Origin: Bacteroidetes bacterium ADurb.Bin013 | GTDB lineage: Bacteria; Bacteroidota; Bacteroidia; Bacteroidales; UBA932 | Direction of reading: 5' to 3' | Assembly (NCBI GenBank): GCA_002071385.1 | Contig: MWFB01000012.1 | Coordinates: forward strand, 1 to 64,000 | Length of the DNA stretch: 64,000 bases | Part shown: positions 8,383-17,925 of the stretch, one piece after another | Layout of the letters: every line of letters begins with the position of its first letter | Numbering within the stretch: position 1 is the stretch's first letter | Notes under the pieces: generated by a model | The model's input: only the letters and a program-made list of their open reading frames with translations | Database searches by the model: none | What the model was told of the DNA's origin: nothing | Position numbers and translations under genes: made by a program

Positions 8383-9819
8383 ATGAAAAAAACGCTGCTG
8401 CTGCTACTCACATTGATTACTTTTTCCCTTAAGGCCCAGGAGAATGACACCACTGCGAAGATTGATGCCCTCTTTGCCTGGTCCCATAACGAAATGCCCG
8501 GGGTTGCTGTGGCTGTTTCCATAGATGGAAGGGTGATCTACAACAAGGCTTTTGGTCTGTCAAATCTGGAGTACCAGGTCCCCAACACCACGGCCACACT
8601 CTTTGAAGCCGGCTCGGTCTCCAAACAATTTGTAGCAGCAGGTATTTTGTTATTGGCACAGGAAGGCAGGCTTTCTCTTGAAGACGATGTGCGGAAGTAT
8701 ATCCCCGAGCTCAGGGAGTACGAAGCTCCCATTACCATTGATATGCTCCTGAGCCATACCAGCGGAGTAAAAGACTGGGGGGCCCTGTACTCCCTGACCG
8801 GATGGCCGCGCACCACCCGCGTTTACACCCAGGAACTGGGATGGGATATCATCTTTAAACAATCTGGCCTGAACTTTTATCCCGGAAGCCAATATTCTTA
8901 CAGCAACTCGAATTACATGCTGCTGGTGCTCATCATTGAACGGGTATCGGGGAAAACCATGGCCCGGTTCACGGCCGAGGCTTTTTTCGAGCCTCTGGGA
9001 ATGACCAGCACCTGTTGGCGGGATAACCACAGGGCCGTTGTGCCCGGAAGATCCACCGCCTATACATCCCGGAACGGAGTATACCTTTTGAACATGCCGT
9101 TTGAAGACCTCCACGGACCGGGTGGATTGCTTACCACAACGGCCGATCTGCTCCGCTGGAACAACCTGTTCCGGAACCACTTGATTTTTAACAAGGAGTA
9201 TGCCTCGGACCGTATTACCGAAAGAAAACTGAATGACGGCCAGGGAACTGGCTATGCGGCAGGACTTACCATAGACAAAGTGTATGGCTATGAACAGATT
9301 GCACACAGCGGGTACACAGCAGGATACAGGGCGTGGCTAGCCTGGTATCCTCAAAAACAGCTTTCTGTTGTAATACTGAGTAATTACGCACAATTCAACC
9401 CTGTCGACTGCGGACGTCAGGTGGCTGCCATCTTTCTGGACCAGGAGCCACACCAGCAGCCAGCCCTAGTACCGCAGCAGGAAACCCGTGCACCGCAGCA
9501 GGTAGTCGCGGCGGTTGAACAAGGAAAAATCTTAAAAAAACAGGAAGCAGACCTTTCGGAATATGCGGGAAATTATTACAGCCCCGACATAGAAACCATA
9601 TACCGTCTGTTTGTGCAGAACGCGCAATTAAAAGTACGCCGCAGAGCTGAAGATGTTTTTACCCTGCAACACCTTTCTGGAGATTGTTTTATTTCTGAAG
9701 AGAATGGAGAATTTCAATTTATCAGGAACCGGAAAGGCAGGGTGACCGGATTTAAGGTCTCTGTCTCACGCGCAGCAAACGTGCCTTTCAATCTTTTACC
9801 AGCAGGCTTTCACCTATAG
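8383..9819 (+). CDS. Secreted serine hydrolase, beta-lactamase fold with C-terminal extension
   Basis: 478 residues from the ATG at 8383, which gives a clean signal peptide (MKKTLLLLLTLITFSLKAQ). The catalytic domain shows SVSK (residues 77-80 region), YSNSNY and HSGYTAGY as the third motif. After residue 350 a Gln/Pro-rich linker (QQPALVPQQETRAPQQ) joins a small beta-barrel of the DUF3471 kind. Such proteins act as peptidases or esterases on D-amino-acid or cell-wall substrates. It ends 13 bp from the convergent 70-residue basic protein. Confidence 0.86.
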   Translation: MKKTLLLLLTLITFSLKAQENDTTAKIDALFAWSHNEMPGVAVAVSIDGRVIYNKAFGLSNLEYQVPNTTATLFEAGSVSKQFVAAGILLLAQEGRLSLEDDVRKYIPELREYEAPITIDMLLSHTSGVKDWGALYSLTGWPRTTRVYTQELGWDIIFKQSGLNFYPGSQYSYSNSNYMLLVLIIERVSGKTMARFTAEAFFEPLGMTSTCWRDNHRAVVPGRSTAYTSRNGVYLLNMPFEDLHGPGGLLTTTADLLRWNNLFRNHLIFNKEYASDRITERKLNDGQGTGYAAGLTIDKVYGYEQIAHSGYTAGYRAWLAWYPQKQLSVVILSNYAQFNPVDCGRQVAAIFLDQEPHQQPALVPQQETRAPQQVVAAVEQGKILKKQEADLSEYAGNYYSPDIETIYRLFVQNAQLKVRRRAEDVFTLQHLSGDCFISEENGEFQFIRNRKGRVTGFKVSVSRAANVPFNLLPAGFHL

Positions 9820-9832
9820 CATTCGCCGGCGG

Positions 9833-10045
9833 TTACTCTTCTTCTGTTTCCACAGTGTCGTCAGGCTTACTGAGATCGGGAGGCGTACTTGTTATCATCC
9901 CGTTTTTATCAACGTAAGCAATCATGTCTTCAAATGAACTTTTCGGAGCGTTTTTACGTTCCTCTTTTCTTTGTTGTTTTTCTTTCCGTTTAGCTCTTTT
10001 GTTTTTTTCTATTTGTCTTTTGTTGAATGAATCTGATTTTGCCAT
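9833..10045 (-). CDS. Short basic protein equal to the N-terminal tail of Bacteroidota cold-shock proteins, without the cold-shock domain
   Basis: 70 residues: a lysine/arginine-rich helix (KNKRAKRKEKQQRKEERKN) followed by SSFEDMIAYVDKNGMITSTPPD, which I recognise as the N-terminal extension of Bacteroidota CspA-like proteins. In those, an RNA-binding cold-shock domain of about 65 residues follows. Here a TAA ends the frame straight after an acidic tail (DDTVETEEE). Either this is a stand-alone short family or a gene that lost its domain; the next gene is only 13 bp away, so nothing of the domain remains downstream. Confidence 0.6.
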   Translation of the reverse strand: MAKSDSFNKRQIEKNKRAKRKEKQQRKEERKNAPKSSFEDMIAYVDKNGMITSTPPDLSKPDDTVETEEE

Positions 10046-10147
10046 TTATTAATTATTAATTTTAATCTTTACACAACAAGACCTTTTGCTCAATACGACT
10101 GTGGCTTTGGCCTTTTATTTAACAGATGGTGAGGAAGGTACCTAAGA

Positions 10148-10249
10148 GCAGAACCTGCACAAAATGTAAATCTTCTAAAGATAATAAAAATTTCACCATT
10201 TTACTAAAATGCGATGACTCCATAGGCGCTAGAGGTTCCACCTCTTATC
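10148..10249. repeat. Degenerate copy of the 100-bp inverted-repeat element
   Basis: The right end (GGCGCTAGAGGTTCCACCTC then TTATCA) matches the right arm of the perfect element at 50540-50642 with few changes, and the left end (GAACCTGCACAAAATG) resembles that element's left arm. The middle is A/T-rich in both. It lies immediately upstream of the -7 box TAAGTTTG (10259-10266) of the WYL regulator. Confidence 0.5.
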
Positions 10250-10287
10250 AAAAATTGGTAAGTTTGTTTTTCCTTAACACCCACATC

Positions 10288-11190
10288 ATGTCAAAACACG
10301 CAGAAATAAGAAGATATTCCCTGGTCATAGAAAAGATCAGGAACGGGCAATACCCTTCGTTCCGGGAAATAAGAGACTTCCTTCACCAGCAGGGCTTCCA
10401 GGTAGGAGACCGCACCATTCAGCGCGATATGGAGCAGATTCGCTTTGAATTCGGGATAGAGCTCAAATACAACCATACCCGCAGGGGCTATTTCATTGAC
10501 TATGAAAACAGCGTGAACATAGAATCCTTTTTTCATTTCCTGGAAATTGTCAATACCGCCGAATTGCTTACCCAGAGTCTGCTGGAGAGCAAGGACGCGC
10601 TGCGCCATATTTCCTTTGACACGGGAGGGGGGTTGAAGGGCATCCATAATCTGAAACCGCTTTTGCGTGCCATAAGGGAGCATCGCAAGATCTTTTTCAA
10701 ACACTACAACTTCCAGACAGAAAAGACCACAGACTATATCGTAAAGCCTTACCTGCTGCGTGAGTACCAGAACCGGTGGTACGTGGTGGGGATTGTGGAA
10801 GATACCAAAAAACTGCGCATCTTTGGCATAGACCGTATCACAAATCTGGAGGTAAAAGCCGAGACTTTTGCATGTGATCAGTTCCCGAATCCGGTGAGCC
10901 TTTTTGACCATACCATAGGACTGGTGTTTTCACAAAATACGGTACAGGATGTCATTCTTTCTTTAACACCAACGCAGGGCAAATACATAAAAACCCTGCC
11001 TTTGCACAGATCCCAGGAAATCCTTATAGATAATGCAGAAGAATGCAAGATAAAGCTTCACGTGATTCCCAATTACGAACTAACCCAGGAGATCCTGCGC
11101 CTGGGCGACACGGTAAAGGTGCTGGAACCAGAATGGCTGGCAACAGAAATCCGGCAAATTCTGAAAAACACCCTGGCGCAATATCAATGA
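10288..11190 (+). CDS. WYL-domain transcriptional regulator with DeoR-like HTH
   Basis: 300 residues from the ATG at 10288; the longer frame from 10126 would run through a repeat element and the promoter. The N-terminus (YPSFREIRDFLHQQGFQVGD, then RTIQRD) is a winged helix of the DeoR-like class; residues 130-200 form the WYL domain (HRKIFFKHYN ... YQNRWYVVGI ... LRIFGIDRI); a WCX-like C-terminus ends near residue 300. WYL regulators sense nucleic-acid-type ligands and often govern DNA-damage or defence genes. A TAAGTTTG -7 box sits 22 bp upstream. No defence operon is adjacent, so its target is unknown. Confidence 0.88.
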   Translation: MSKHAEIRRYSLVIEKIRNGQYPSFREIRDFLHQQGFQVGDRTIQRDMEQIRFEFGIELKYNHTRRGYFIDYENSVNIESFFHFLEIVNTAELLTQSLLESKDALRHISFDTGGGLKGIHNLKPLLRAIREHRKIFFKHYNFQTEKTTDYIVKPYLLREYQNRWYVVGIVEDTKKLRIFGIDRITNLEVKAETFACDQFPNPVSLFDHTIGLVFSQNTVQDVILSLTPTQGKYIKTLPLHRSQEILIDNAEECKIKLHVIPNYELTQEILRLGDTVKVLEPEWLATEIRQILKNTLAQYQ

Positions 11191-11203
11191 ACCTCGTACC
11201 ATC

Positions 11204-13476
11204 ATGATAAACGATGCATATATACGCAGACGGCTTGTCATGAGGGCTGTTCTGGTTTTGATTACTTTCCTGTTCTGCGGGCATAAAATGTATGCCGGTA
11301 TCGAGGTTTTGACCGGCAGCAGCGTGACCACCGCAGGCAGCAGCATAGCCGGCAGCAGCACAAGCAGCAGCGTAGCTGACAGCATACCTGACAGGATTTA
11401 CACCACGCAGCGCCTGGAAGTGCCTCCTGTTGTTGACGGCAAGCTGGATGATGCCTGCTGGCAACTGGGAGAATGGCAGGGGGATTACAAGCAGTTTGTT
11501 CCCGTTTACAATGCAGCTCCGTCTTTCCCGACAGAAATAAAGGTTTTGTACAATAACAGCAGTCTGTTTGTGGCTATCCGGGCCTATGATCAGATGGACA
11601 AGGTCACCAAACGCCTGGGACGCAGGGATAACTACCTGGGAGATATTGTAGGCATTCAGATTGACAGTTACCACGACCGGCGCACTGCCTATGAATTCAA
11701 TGTCACAGCAGCCGGTCAGAAGATGGATATCAAACATTCCGATGACGGGTGGGATGTGAACTGGGATGCCGTATGGTATGCCAAAGTAGCCTATCAGGAA
11801 GATTCCTGGACTGCAGAAATGGAGATTCCGCTGAGCCAGCTGCGTTATAGTCCCGATCCCGTGCAGGTATGGGGTTTTGATTCCTGGCGACTGATTGACC
11901 GACTTTAGGAAGAGAGTCACTGGAAACTTGTGGCCAACGACGGGACGGGTCTGGTATATACTTTTGGGGAATTACACGGTCTGGAAAATTTGCCCGGGAA
12001 CCGGCGGATAGAGCTATCACCCTACATTTCGGGCAGGTCGAGGCCGATCCTTCCGAAATGAACCTGACCGCTTTTGAAACATATTTCCAGGAGAAACGCC
12101 CGTTCTTCATAGAGGGCAACAACATTTTTTCCTTCAATTTTAACGGGGACGAACTGTTCTATTCCCGCCGCATTGGGCACGCACCCTCCTTCACCCCCCG
12201 CGAAGGGATGGTGCGGATGCCCGAATTCACCACCATAGGAGGGACCATGAAAATATCGGGAAGGACCGCCGGCGGATTTTTCCTTGGGATCCTGGACGCT
12301 CTTACCTTGAAGGAGAGCGCTCATATTTATGAGAACAACGCCGAGTCCACCCAGGCTGTGGAGCCGTTGACCAACCACCTGGTTGGGCGCTTCCAGCAAG
12401 ATTTTGACCGGGGAAATACCATCCTGGGCGGGATTGTTACGCATACCCACCGTGCCATAAGGGATAAACACCTGAACTTCCTGGGGCGGGATGCGCTGAG
12501 CGTGGGGCTGGACTTCACCAGATTCTGGGCAGACCGCAAGTACTTTATGGAATTCAAGGCCATCGGCACCCATGTGGGAGGCGATCAGGAAGCTATCCGC
12601 AGGCTCCAGACCTCCTCGGCAAGGTATTACCAGAGACCGGGAAGCGGATTGCCCTATGACACTTCGGGAACAAAGCTGACGGGGATGGGCGCGTCTTTTG
12701 AAATTGGCAAATGGAGCAAGGGTCACTGGCGCTACAGCGAAGAGGTGGTGATACGCACACCGGGGCTGGAATTCAACGATCTTGGCTTTATGAATATTGC
12801 CAATACCTTAGAAAATGACACCCGCCTTTCGTATGTGGAAAAGGAAAACAAATGGATTTTTAAAGATTACGAAGTATCTCTTTCGCAGGAAAATACATGG
12901 AATTTGCAGGGAAAAGGGCTGGGATACGGGCTGGAGCTGGGTGCAAATTTCAATTTTCTTAATCATTGGGGTTTATACCTGGGGGCGGAGTATTCTACCG
13001 GGATAGTTGATGAACAGCGACTGCGCGGGGGACCGTCCATCAGAGAACCGGACCGTTTTCATTATATGGTCAGCATGAACACAGACAGTTCCAAAAAAAT
13101 CTATTTCAGTCTGTTTGCCATGTATATGTACCGGATAACCGGGAATTTTCATTTTTTCATTATTTCACCCCAGGTGCATTACCGCCCCTTTTCCAACCTG
13201 CATATATCGTTGGATGCAGCCTATGAACGCGATCTGGACCCGTTGCAGTATATTGGCAGGTATCAGACCCTCGCAGGAAAACCCTTTTGGCTGCTTGGAA
13301 CGGTAGACAAGCGGGATCTGTCACTAACCTTGCGCATTGACCTGGCCATTACTCCCGAACTTACGATACAGTACTACGGCAGCCCGTTTTTTTCTATCGG
13401 CAAATTTTCTGGGCCCAAAACGGTCAGGAAGCCCTTGAAATCTTCACGGAACAAGAAGATATATCACTTGTACTGA
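11204..13476 (+). pseudogene. DUF5916 carbohydrate-binding outer-membrane protein, broken three times
   Basis: The N-terminal frame contains the CBM9-like module (VDGKLDDACWQLGEW ... YELN-type DRRTAYEFNVTAAG). A TAG at 11906-11908 interrupts it (DRL*EESHWKL; CAG to TAG would explain this). Reading continues to PYISG, then the frame shifts near 12010-12030 into QVEADPSEMNLTAFETYFQE, the conserved start of the DUF5916 beta-barrel; family members have roughly 80-100 more residues here, so a deletion is likely. The barrel then runs to QYYGSPFFSIGK and is cut again near 13405, where it joins a receiver-domain remnant. The protein cannot be made whole. Confidence 0.8.
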
Positions 13477-13682
13477 TGGATATTAAGATGGCAATAATGG
13501 ATGGTGAAGAAGCCATGCAAAAGATGTTGGAGATCAGACCGGGAACACCGATCGTGGCCCAGACGGCCAACGCTTTATCCAGTGACCGCGAAAAATACCT
13601 GAAAAGCGGCTTTGCAGACCATATTTCCAAACCCATTGACAGGCAGCTGTTGACACAGATCATGGAAAGGTGGGCATTGTAG
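13410..13682 (+). pseudogene. Response-regulator receiver remnant (C-terminal two thirds)
   Basis: Beginning in frame at 13410 the sequence reads AQNGQEALEIFTEQEDISLV, then LMDIKMAIMDGEEA, with the phospho-acceptor Asp in MDIKM, the Thr region AQTANAL and the conserved Lys in HISKPID. The first beta strand and acidic pair of a receiver are missing, and no ATG precedes the homologous part. The fragment probably was the C-terminus of a hybrid histidine kinase whose remainder was lost when it was joined to the DUF5916 gene. An ATG at 13476 could start a 68-residue piece, but it would not be a functional receiver. Confidence 0.75.
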
Positions 13683-13767
13683 AATGCAATGATACCGAAT
13701 AAATGTGAACTTCCCATGCAGTAAACGGCAGGTAGATTCATTTAGTGAATAAACAATCGATCTAACC

Positions 13768-14838
13768 ATGTCTGCTATACACCATCTCAAAAAGGCAGCC
13801 CTTATTGCAACGGCTCTAGTCTTGATCTTCACGTTGCAGGGATGTCCCTACATAGACCCGGATTATGAATTTGATTACGAGATCATCATTACAGACGTAC
13901 CAGCCAATCTGGAGGGGCTCAATTCTCAGTACAACGATTACAATTCTGCTTTACCTTATGAAGCCGGCTGCGTGGATATTTATTTTTCCAGCGACAGGAA
14001 AACCTTTGGAACCACATTTGACATCATAAGCCACAGCTTATACATCTCCTACCACAGAAGGGACGATGTTCTGAACATCTCTATACCTGAAAATGCGGGA
14101 GAATCTATGATAGACCGGAAACTGCTCCCGCTCATAAACACAGGTTTTGATGAACTGGGGCCCTACACCTATTGGGAAGATGGCGGTCTGAACTATTTCT
14201 TTTATGCCTGTAACGAATCAGAAGAGGAAGGGGAACCCGGTGATTTTGACATAAAATTTGTCTATACCCCCCGGCTTGACTGGGGAACATACAGCGGTCA
14301 GCAACGTCTTTACGGACCCTACACGGCCAATCCGGCAAACTCGGAAGCAGACGACCTGTACCCCGTCATATCCGACAGGCTGGGCAAAATGCTGTTTTGC
14401 AGCAACCGTGAGAACAATTCTTTTGACATTTTCAGCCTTGACCTGGATAAGGGAGCCTTGCTGAATCAGTTTCTGACAGGGAACCAAGAGCCGGTCATAA
14501 TAAAAGAAATTGCTCTTTCAGGTGAAGGTAATGACAAATGTCCTTCGCTTTTTGGTGACTACGTGATCTTCGCATCGGACAGGGAAGGCGGGTACGGCGG
14601 ATTTGATCTGTATTATGCAAAATATGAGAACAGCGCCTGGAGCGAACCGGTGAATTTTGGGGACAAGATCAATTCTGCCGACGATGATTACAGACCGATT
14701 TGTTTTAATTTCGTGGGTTTCAGCCTTATGATCTTTTCTTCCGACAGACCCGGAGGCAAAGGCGGTTTTGACCTTTATTGCGTAGACGTGAGTGATACCA
14801 TCCAGGCCCCGGACTGGCACGGGTTATATGAGTTCTGA
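13768..14838 (+). CDS. PD40 (TolB-like) repeat lipoprotein
   Basis: 356 residues with a lipoprotein signal (LIFTLQGC). The second half contains repeats of the PD40 type, each with the core SDR...GG(F/Y)D(L/I)Y: IFSLDLDKG, FASDREGGYGGFDLYYAKY and FSSDRPGGKGGFDLYCVD. These form beta-propeller blades in OmpA-linked and TolB-like proteins. The first 150 residues are not recognised. It starts 85 bp after the receiver remnant and has no obvious partner; a surface or periplasmic scaffold role is a guess. Confidence 0.78.
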   Translation: MSAIHHLKKAALIATALVLIFTLQGCPYIDPDYEFDYEIIITDVPANLEGLNSQYNDYNSALPYEAGCVDIYFSSDRKTFGTTFDIISHSLYISYHRRDDVLNISIPENAGESMIDRKLLPLINTGFDELGPYTYWEDGGLNYFFYACNESEEEGEPGDFDIKFVYTPRLDWGTYSGQQRLYGPYTANPANSEADDLYPVISDRLGKMLFCSNRENNSFDIFSLDLDKGALLNQFLTGNQEPVIIKEIALSGEGNDKCPSLFGDYVIFASDREGGYGGFDLYYAKYENSAWSEPVNFGDKINSADDDYRPICFNFVGFSLMIFSSDRPGGKGGFDLYCVDVSDTIQAPDWHGLYEF

Positions 14839-14867
14839 AACTTATTCTGAAATCTGGGATAGATGAT

Positions 14868-14875
14868 TATATTTG
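14868..14875 (+). promoter_or_regulatory. -7 box TATATTTG upstream of photolyase pseudogene
   Basis: TATATTTG fits the TAnnTTTG consensus and is 28 bp before the ATG at 14904. It indicates that the photolyase once headed its own transcript. Confidence 0.5.
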
Positions 14876-14903
14876 AGGGTATTTTTATCAGATACCTGAA
14901 AAT

Positions 14904-16057
14904 ATGGAAAAGGTCTCGGTTTTCTGGTTCCGGAGGGATTTACGCCTGAAAGACAACCGGGGGCTCCATGAAGCCCTTTCAGGACCATACCCGGTGCTGC
15001 CGGTGTTCATTTTCGATGACAACATTCTTGACGAACTCCAGGCAAACGATCCCCATGTAACTTTCATTTACGACAGGCTCTCTTACCTGACCCGGTCCAT
15101 GGGACAGCGCTCCGGCAATGAGGAAACCGGCCTGGGCAGACTGTATCGCAGGAAAGGGAAACCCCGTGAAGTCTGGATGGCGCTCCTGGAGCAATTCAGC
15201 ATAGAAGCGGCTTATGCCAACCAGGACTACGAGCCGTATGCCATAGCAAGGGATCTTGAAATAGAAAAAATGCTGGCTCAAAAAGGGGTACCCTTTCATC
15301 TTTTCAAAGACCAGGTGATCTTTGACCGGGACGGTTGCATATCCCGGTTCAGGAATCGCTGCCGAACCGGTTTGCCGGGTTTTCATTTACTTTTCCTTCC
15401 CTGGAACAAGTTGGATTTAAACGTTCTTCCGTTAAAGTGCGGGATTACGATATAGACAACCTGGACAATTACGGAGAAGACAGGAATTATCCCGCCCTGG
15501 ACGGTACCAGCCATTTATCGGTTCACCTGCGGTTCGGAACCGTTAGCATTAGAAGCATCGTGAATCGCACAGTTCACAATCAAAGCTTCCTGAATGAATT
15601 GATATGGCGCAAATTTTTCATGCAGGTCCTGTATCATTTTCCGGATGTGGTAGGTTCCAATTTCCGCAAGAAATTTGATGCGCTCACCTGGCGCAATGAC
15701 CCTGCAGATTTTGAAAGATGGCAACATGGAGAAACCGGTCACCTTCTGGTAGATGCCGGCATGCGGGAGCTAAACGCCACAGGATACATGCATAACAGGG
15801 TCCGGATGGTGGTCGCCGATTATTTATGCAAGCACCTGCTTATTGACTGGCGATGGGGTGAGGCTTATTTTGCTACAAAATTGCTTGATTACGAACTTTC
15901 CTCCAATAACGGCAACTGGCAATGGGCTGCCGGAACCGGTTGCGATGCTACGCCCTATTTCAGGAAATTCAATCCAGCGGTACAACTCCGCAAGTATGAT
16001 CCTCAAATGAACTATGTAAAAAAATGGATTCCAGAGGCACAGTTTCTAAAAAAGTAG
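14904..16057 (+). pseudogene. phrB: Deoxyribodipyrimidine photolyase (CPD class I), internal deletion with frameshift
   Basis: The first frame gives the antenna-cofactor domain (VFWFRRDLRLKDNRGL, then DNNILDEL) as far as FKDQVIFDRDG near 15335. The second frame begins within PVQESLPNRFAGFSFTFPS at about 15345 and supplies the FAD domain intact to the end (HLSVHLRFGTVSIR, WRKFFMQ, NNGNWQWAAGTGCDA). Normal photolyases have about 30 residues here containing the YTPY..KW segment; these are absent, and the frame changes at the junction. Light-dependent repair of pyrimidine dimers is therefore predicted to be lost unless the window is misassembled. Confidence 0.82.
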
Positions 16058-16691
16058 CCCTGTTCCTGCTGAGCCAGAATATTTCATTATTCGGCTCCTC
16101 TGTGGTAGGTTTGCCATTGTCTGGCACATTACCCTGGAAATATCCTCGGGAACGTGGCTTATGCTCTCTACCATCTGCTCTATGTTCCCGCAGGTTATCA
16201 TTTCCCTGTGGGGCGGTGTCTGGGCCGACAGGTATAACCGGAAAACATTGATCATGCTCACAGACGGATTCATTGCCCTGTCTACTTTTGGACTGGCTAT
16301 CGCCTTCTGGGCGGGGTTTCGGAGTCTGGAGCTGCTCCTTGCCGTATCTGTTGTCCGCTCCCTGGGTGCGGGCATCCAGACGCCTTGCGTTAATGCGATT
16401 TTTCCGCAGCTGGTTCCTATGGAAAAACTTACCCGGATCCAGGGAATAAACCACACGCTGGGGTCGGTACTTTTGCTGCTTTCCCCTGCGGTGGGAGGAG
16501 CGCTCCTGGGATCAGTCAGCATAGCCTGGGCGTTTATGCTGGATGTAGTTACTGTCATACTGGCCATTTTACTTTTCGGACCATTGGCCGATGTGATTTC
16601 CGTGGAGCTGATCCTTGTCTTTACAGGTGTTTTACTGCTACTGACCGGAATAATTTTTTATTTAAGCAGCAGAAAGTTTATATTTCATTAA
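16024..16691 (+). pseudogene. MFS exporter (MFS_3 type), frameshift plus loss of central helices
   Basis: The start overlaps the photolyase end. LFLLSQNISLFGSSVVG is followed by a one-base frame change near 16110 into FAIVWHITLEISSGTWLMLS, then MFPQVIISLWGGVWADRYNR, the conserved loop 2-3 motif. Helices 1-6 follow. At about 16575 the sequence passes in frame from VILAILL to FGPLADVISVELILV, a block from near the C-terminus of such exporters. A full protein has about 400 residues and 12 helices; here about 220 codons remain, so about half is missing. Substrate (drug or macrolide type) is unknown. Confidence 0.75.
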
Positions 16692-16721
16692 TTTTATACG
16701 AAATACTAATAATTGACTACT

Positions 16722-17003
16722 ATGAATAAAGAAGAATTCAAGGCGCGCGCCAATCAACGGATCGATGAAATTTCGGCAAAGATCAATGAGCTGAAAGCAG
16801 AAAAGGAATCAGTAAAGGGAGATTTGAAGAAAAAATACCAGGAATCCATCAAAGAACTGGAAACCATTAAATCAGACCTGCAGGACAAATATGACCGGAT
16901 GATGAATGCAGCCGATGACAAATGGGATGAGGTTCGGGATGCTTTTTCCCAGGCGGCAGATTCGTTCAAAGAAGGATGGTCAAAAATCAAATCGGCGTTC
17001 TGA
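16722..17003 (+). CDS. Small coiled-coil protein
   Basis: 93 residues from the ATG at 16722 (an upstream ATG at 16713 adds three residues). The whole protein is a charged amphipathic helix (RIDEISAKINELKAEKESVK ... YQESIKELETIKSDLQ) ending in a more aromatic amphipathic tail (FKEGWSKIKSAF). There is no signal peptide. Similar short coiled-coil proteins in Bacteroidota and cyanobacteria are annotated as stress-related or apolipoprotein-like, without known function. It lies 13 bp before the CDF transporter and is likely cotranscribed with it. Confidence 0.75.
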   Translation: MNKEEFKARANQRIDEISAKINELKAEKESVKGDLKKKYQESIKELETIKSDLQDKYDRMMNAADDKWDEVRDAFSQAADSFKEGWSKIKSAF

Positions 17004-17015
17004 GTCTGTCACCCT

Positions 17016-17921
17016 ATGGCACATGAACACGCCCACAATGTCCCTGTCGCTTATGCCAGGCGTTTTGCCATTGGCATTGGTTTGAATGTATTGTTTGTCA
17101 TTGCCGAGGTGGCCTTTGGACTGATGGCCAACTCATCTGCCCTGCTGGCCGATGCGGGGCACAATATCAGTGATATCATGGGCCTTGCTTTTGCCTGGGC
17201 TGCCTCATGGATGGCTACAATCAAGCCAAAAGGCAAGTATACCTACGGGCTGCGCAAAACCACCATTTTAGTCTCCATTCTGAATGCGCTCCTGCTTTTT
17301 GGGGCCGTAGCGCTCATAGCCTGGGATGCTGTTGAGAAGCTGAAAAATCCGCAACCCGTTGCCGGGAACAGTGTGATGATAGTTGCCGGATTCGGGATTG
17401 TGATCAATACCATCACCGCAATGTTGTTTTACAAGGGGCAGAAAACCGACCTCAACATCAAAGGGGCTTTCCTTCACATGGCCGCCGATGCGGCTGTATC
17501 GCTGGGGGTGGTTATTGCCGGGCTTTTCATTCAACTCACAGGCAGGATGTGGATAGATCCGGCCGTCAGCTTTTTAATCATCCTGGTGATTTTATGGAGT
17601 ACCTGGCGCCTTTTTGCCGAGTCGCTGAACCTGGCACTGGATGCTGTTCCCAAACATATTAATATAGAGAAGGTCCGTGACTATCTATTGCATAAGGAAG
17701 GTGTCACCAGCATACATGACCTGCATATCTGGGCCATGAGCACCACGCAGGTGGCCCTGACCGTTCACCTGGTGATGCCCAAGGGGGCCTCCGATGCGTT
17801 TATTACCCGGTTGCAGCAGGAACTGAGCGATACTTTTTCTATAGGGCATACCACTTTTCAGATAGAAAGCAAAGACCTGCAGGCCGGAAACTGTAACGGG
17901 GGATGTCCGCCATACGCCTGA
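17016..17921 (+). CDS. Cation diffusion facilitator (CzcD/ZitB-type zinc exporter)
   Basis: 301 residues with six predicted membrane helices. Helix 2 carries D46 and H49/D53 in LLADAGHNISD, and helix 5 the paired site HMAADAAVSLG; together they form the HD-HD zinc site. The N-terminus is His-rich (HEHAHN) and the C-terminal cytoplasmic domain has the HDLHIWAMS motif, followed by a Cys tail (CNGGCPP). CDF proteins exchange Zn2+, Co2+ or Cd2+ for protons. The gene is intact and follows the small coiled-coil gene. Confidence 0.9.
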   Translation: MAHEHAHNVPVAYARRFAIGIGLNVLFVIAEVAFGLMANSSALLADAGHNISDIMGLAFAWAASWMATIKPKGKYTYGLRKTTILVSILNALLLFGAVALIAWDAVEKLKNPQPVAGNSVMIVAGFGIVINTITAMLFYKGQKTDLNIKGAFLHMAADAAVSLGVVIAGLFIQLTGRMWIDPAVSFLIILVILWSTWRLFAESLNLALDAVPKHINIEKVRDYLLHKEGVTSIHDLHIWAMSTTQVALTVHLVMPKGASDAFITRLQQELSDTFSIGHTTFQIESKDLQAGNCNGGCPPYA

Positions 17922-17925
17922 TTTT

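Noticed and set aside
10126-10287. Extended N-terminus of the WYL regulator with a CTKCKSSKD segment
   Set aside because: It overlaps the repeat element and the -7 box; the HTH domain starts only after 10288.
11900-11912. TAG read-through or pyrrolysine codon in DUF5916
   Set aside because: The gene has two further breaks and other genes end normally with TAG (for example arsM), so a plain nonsense mutation is simpler.
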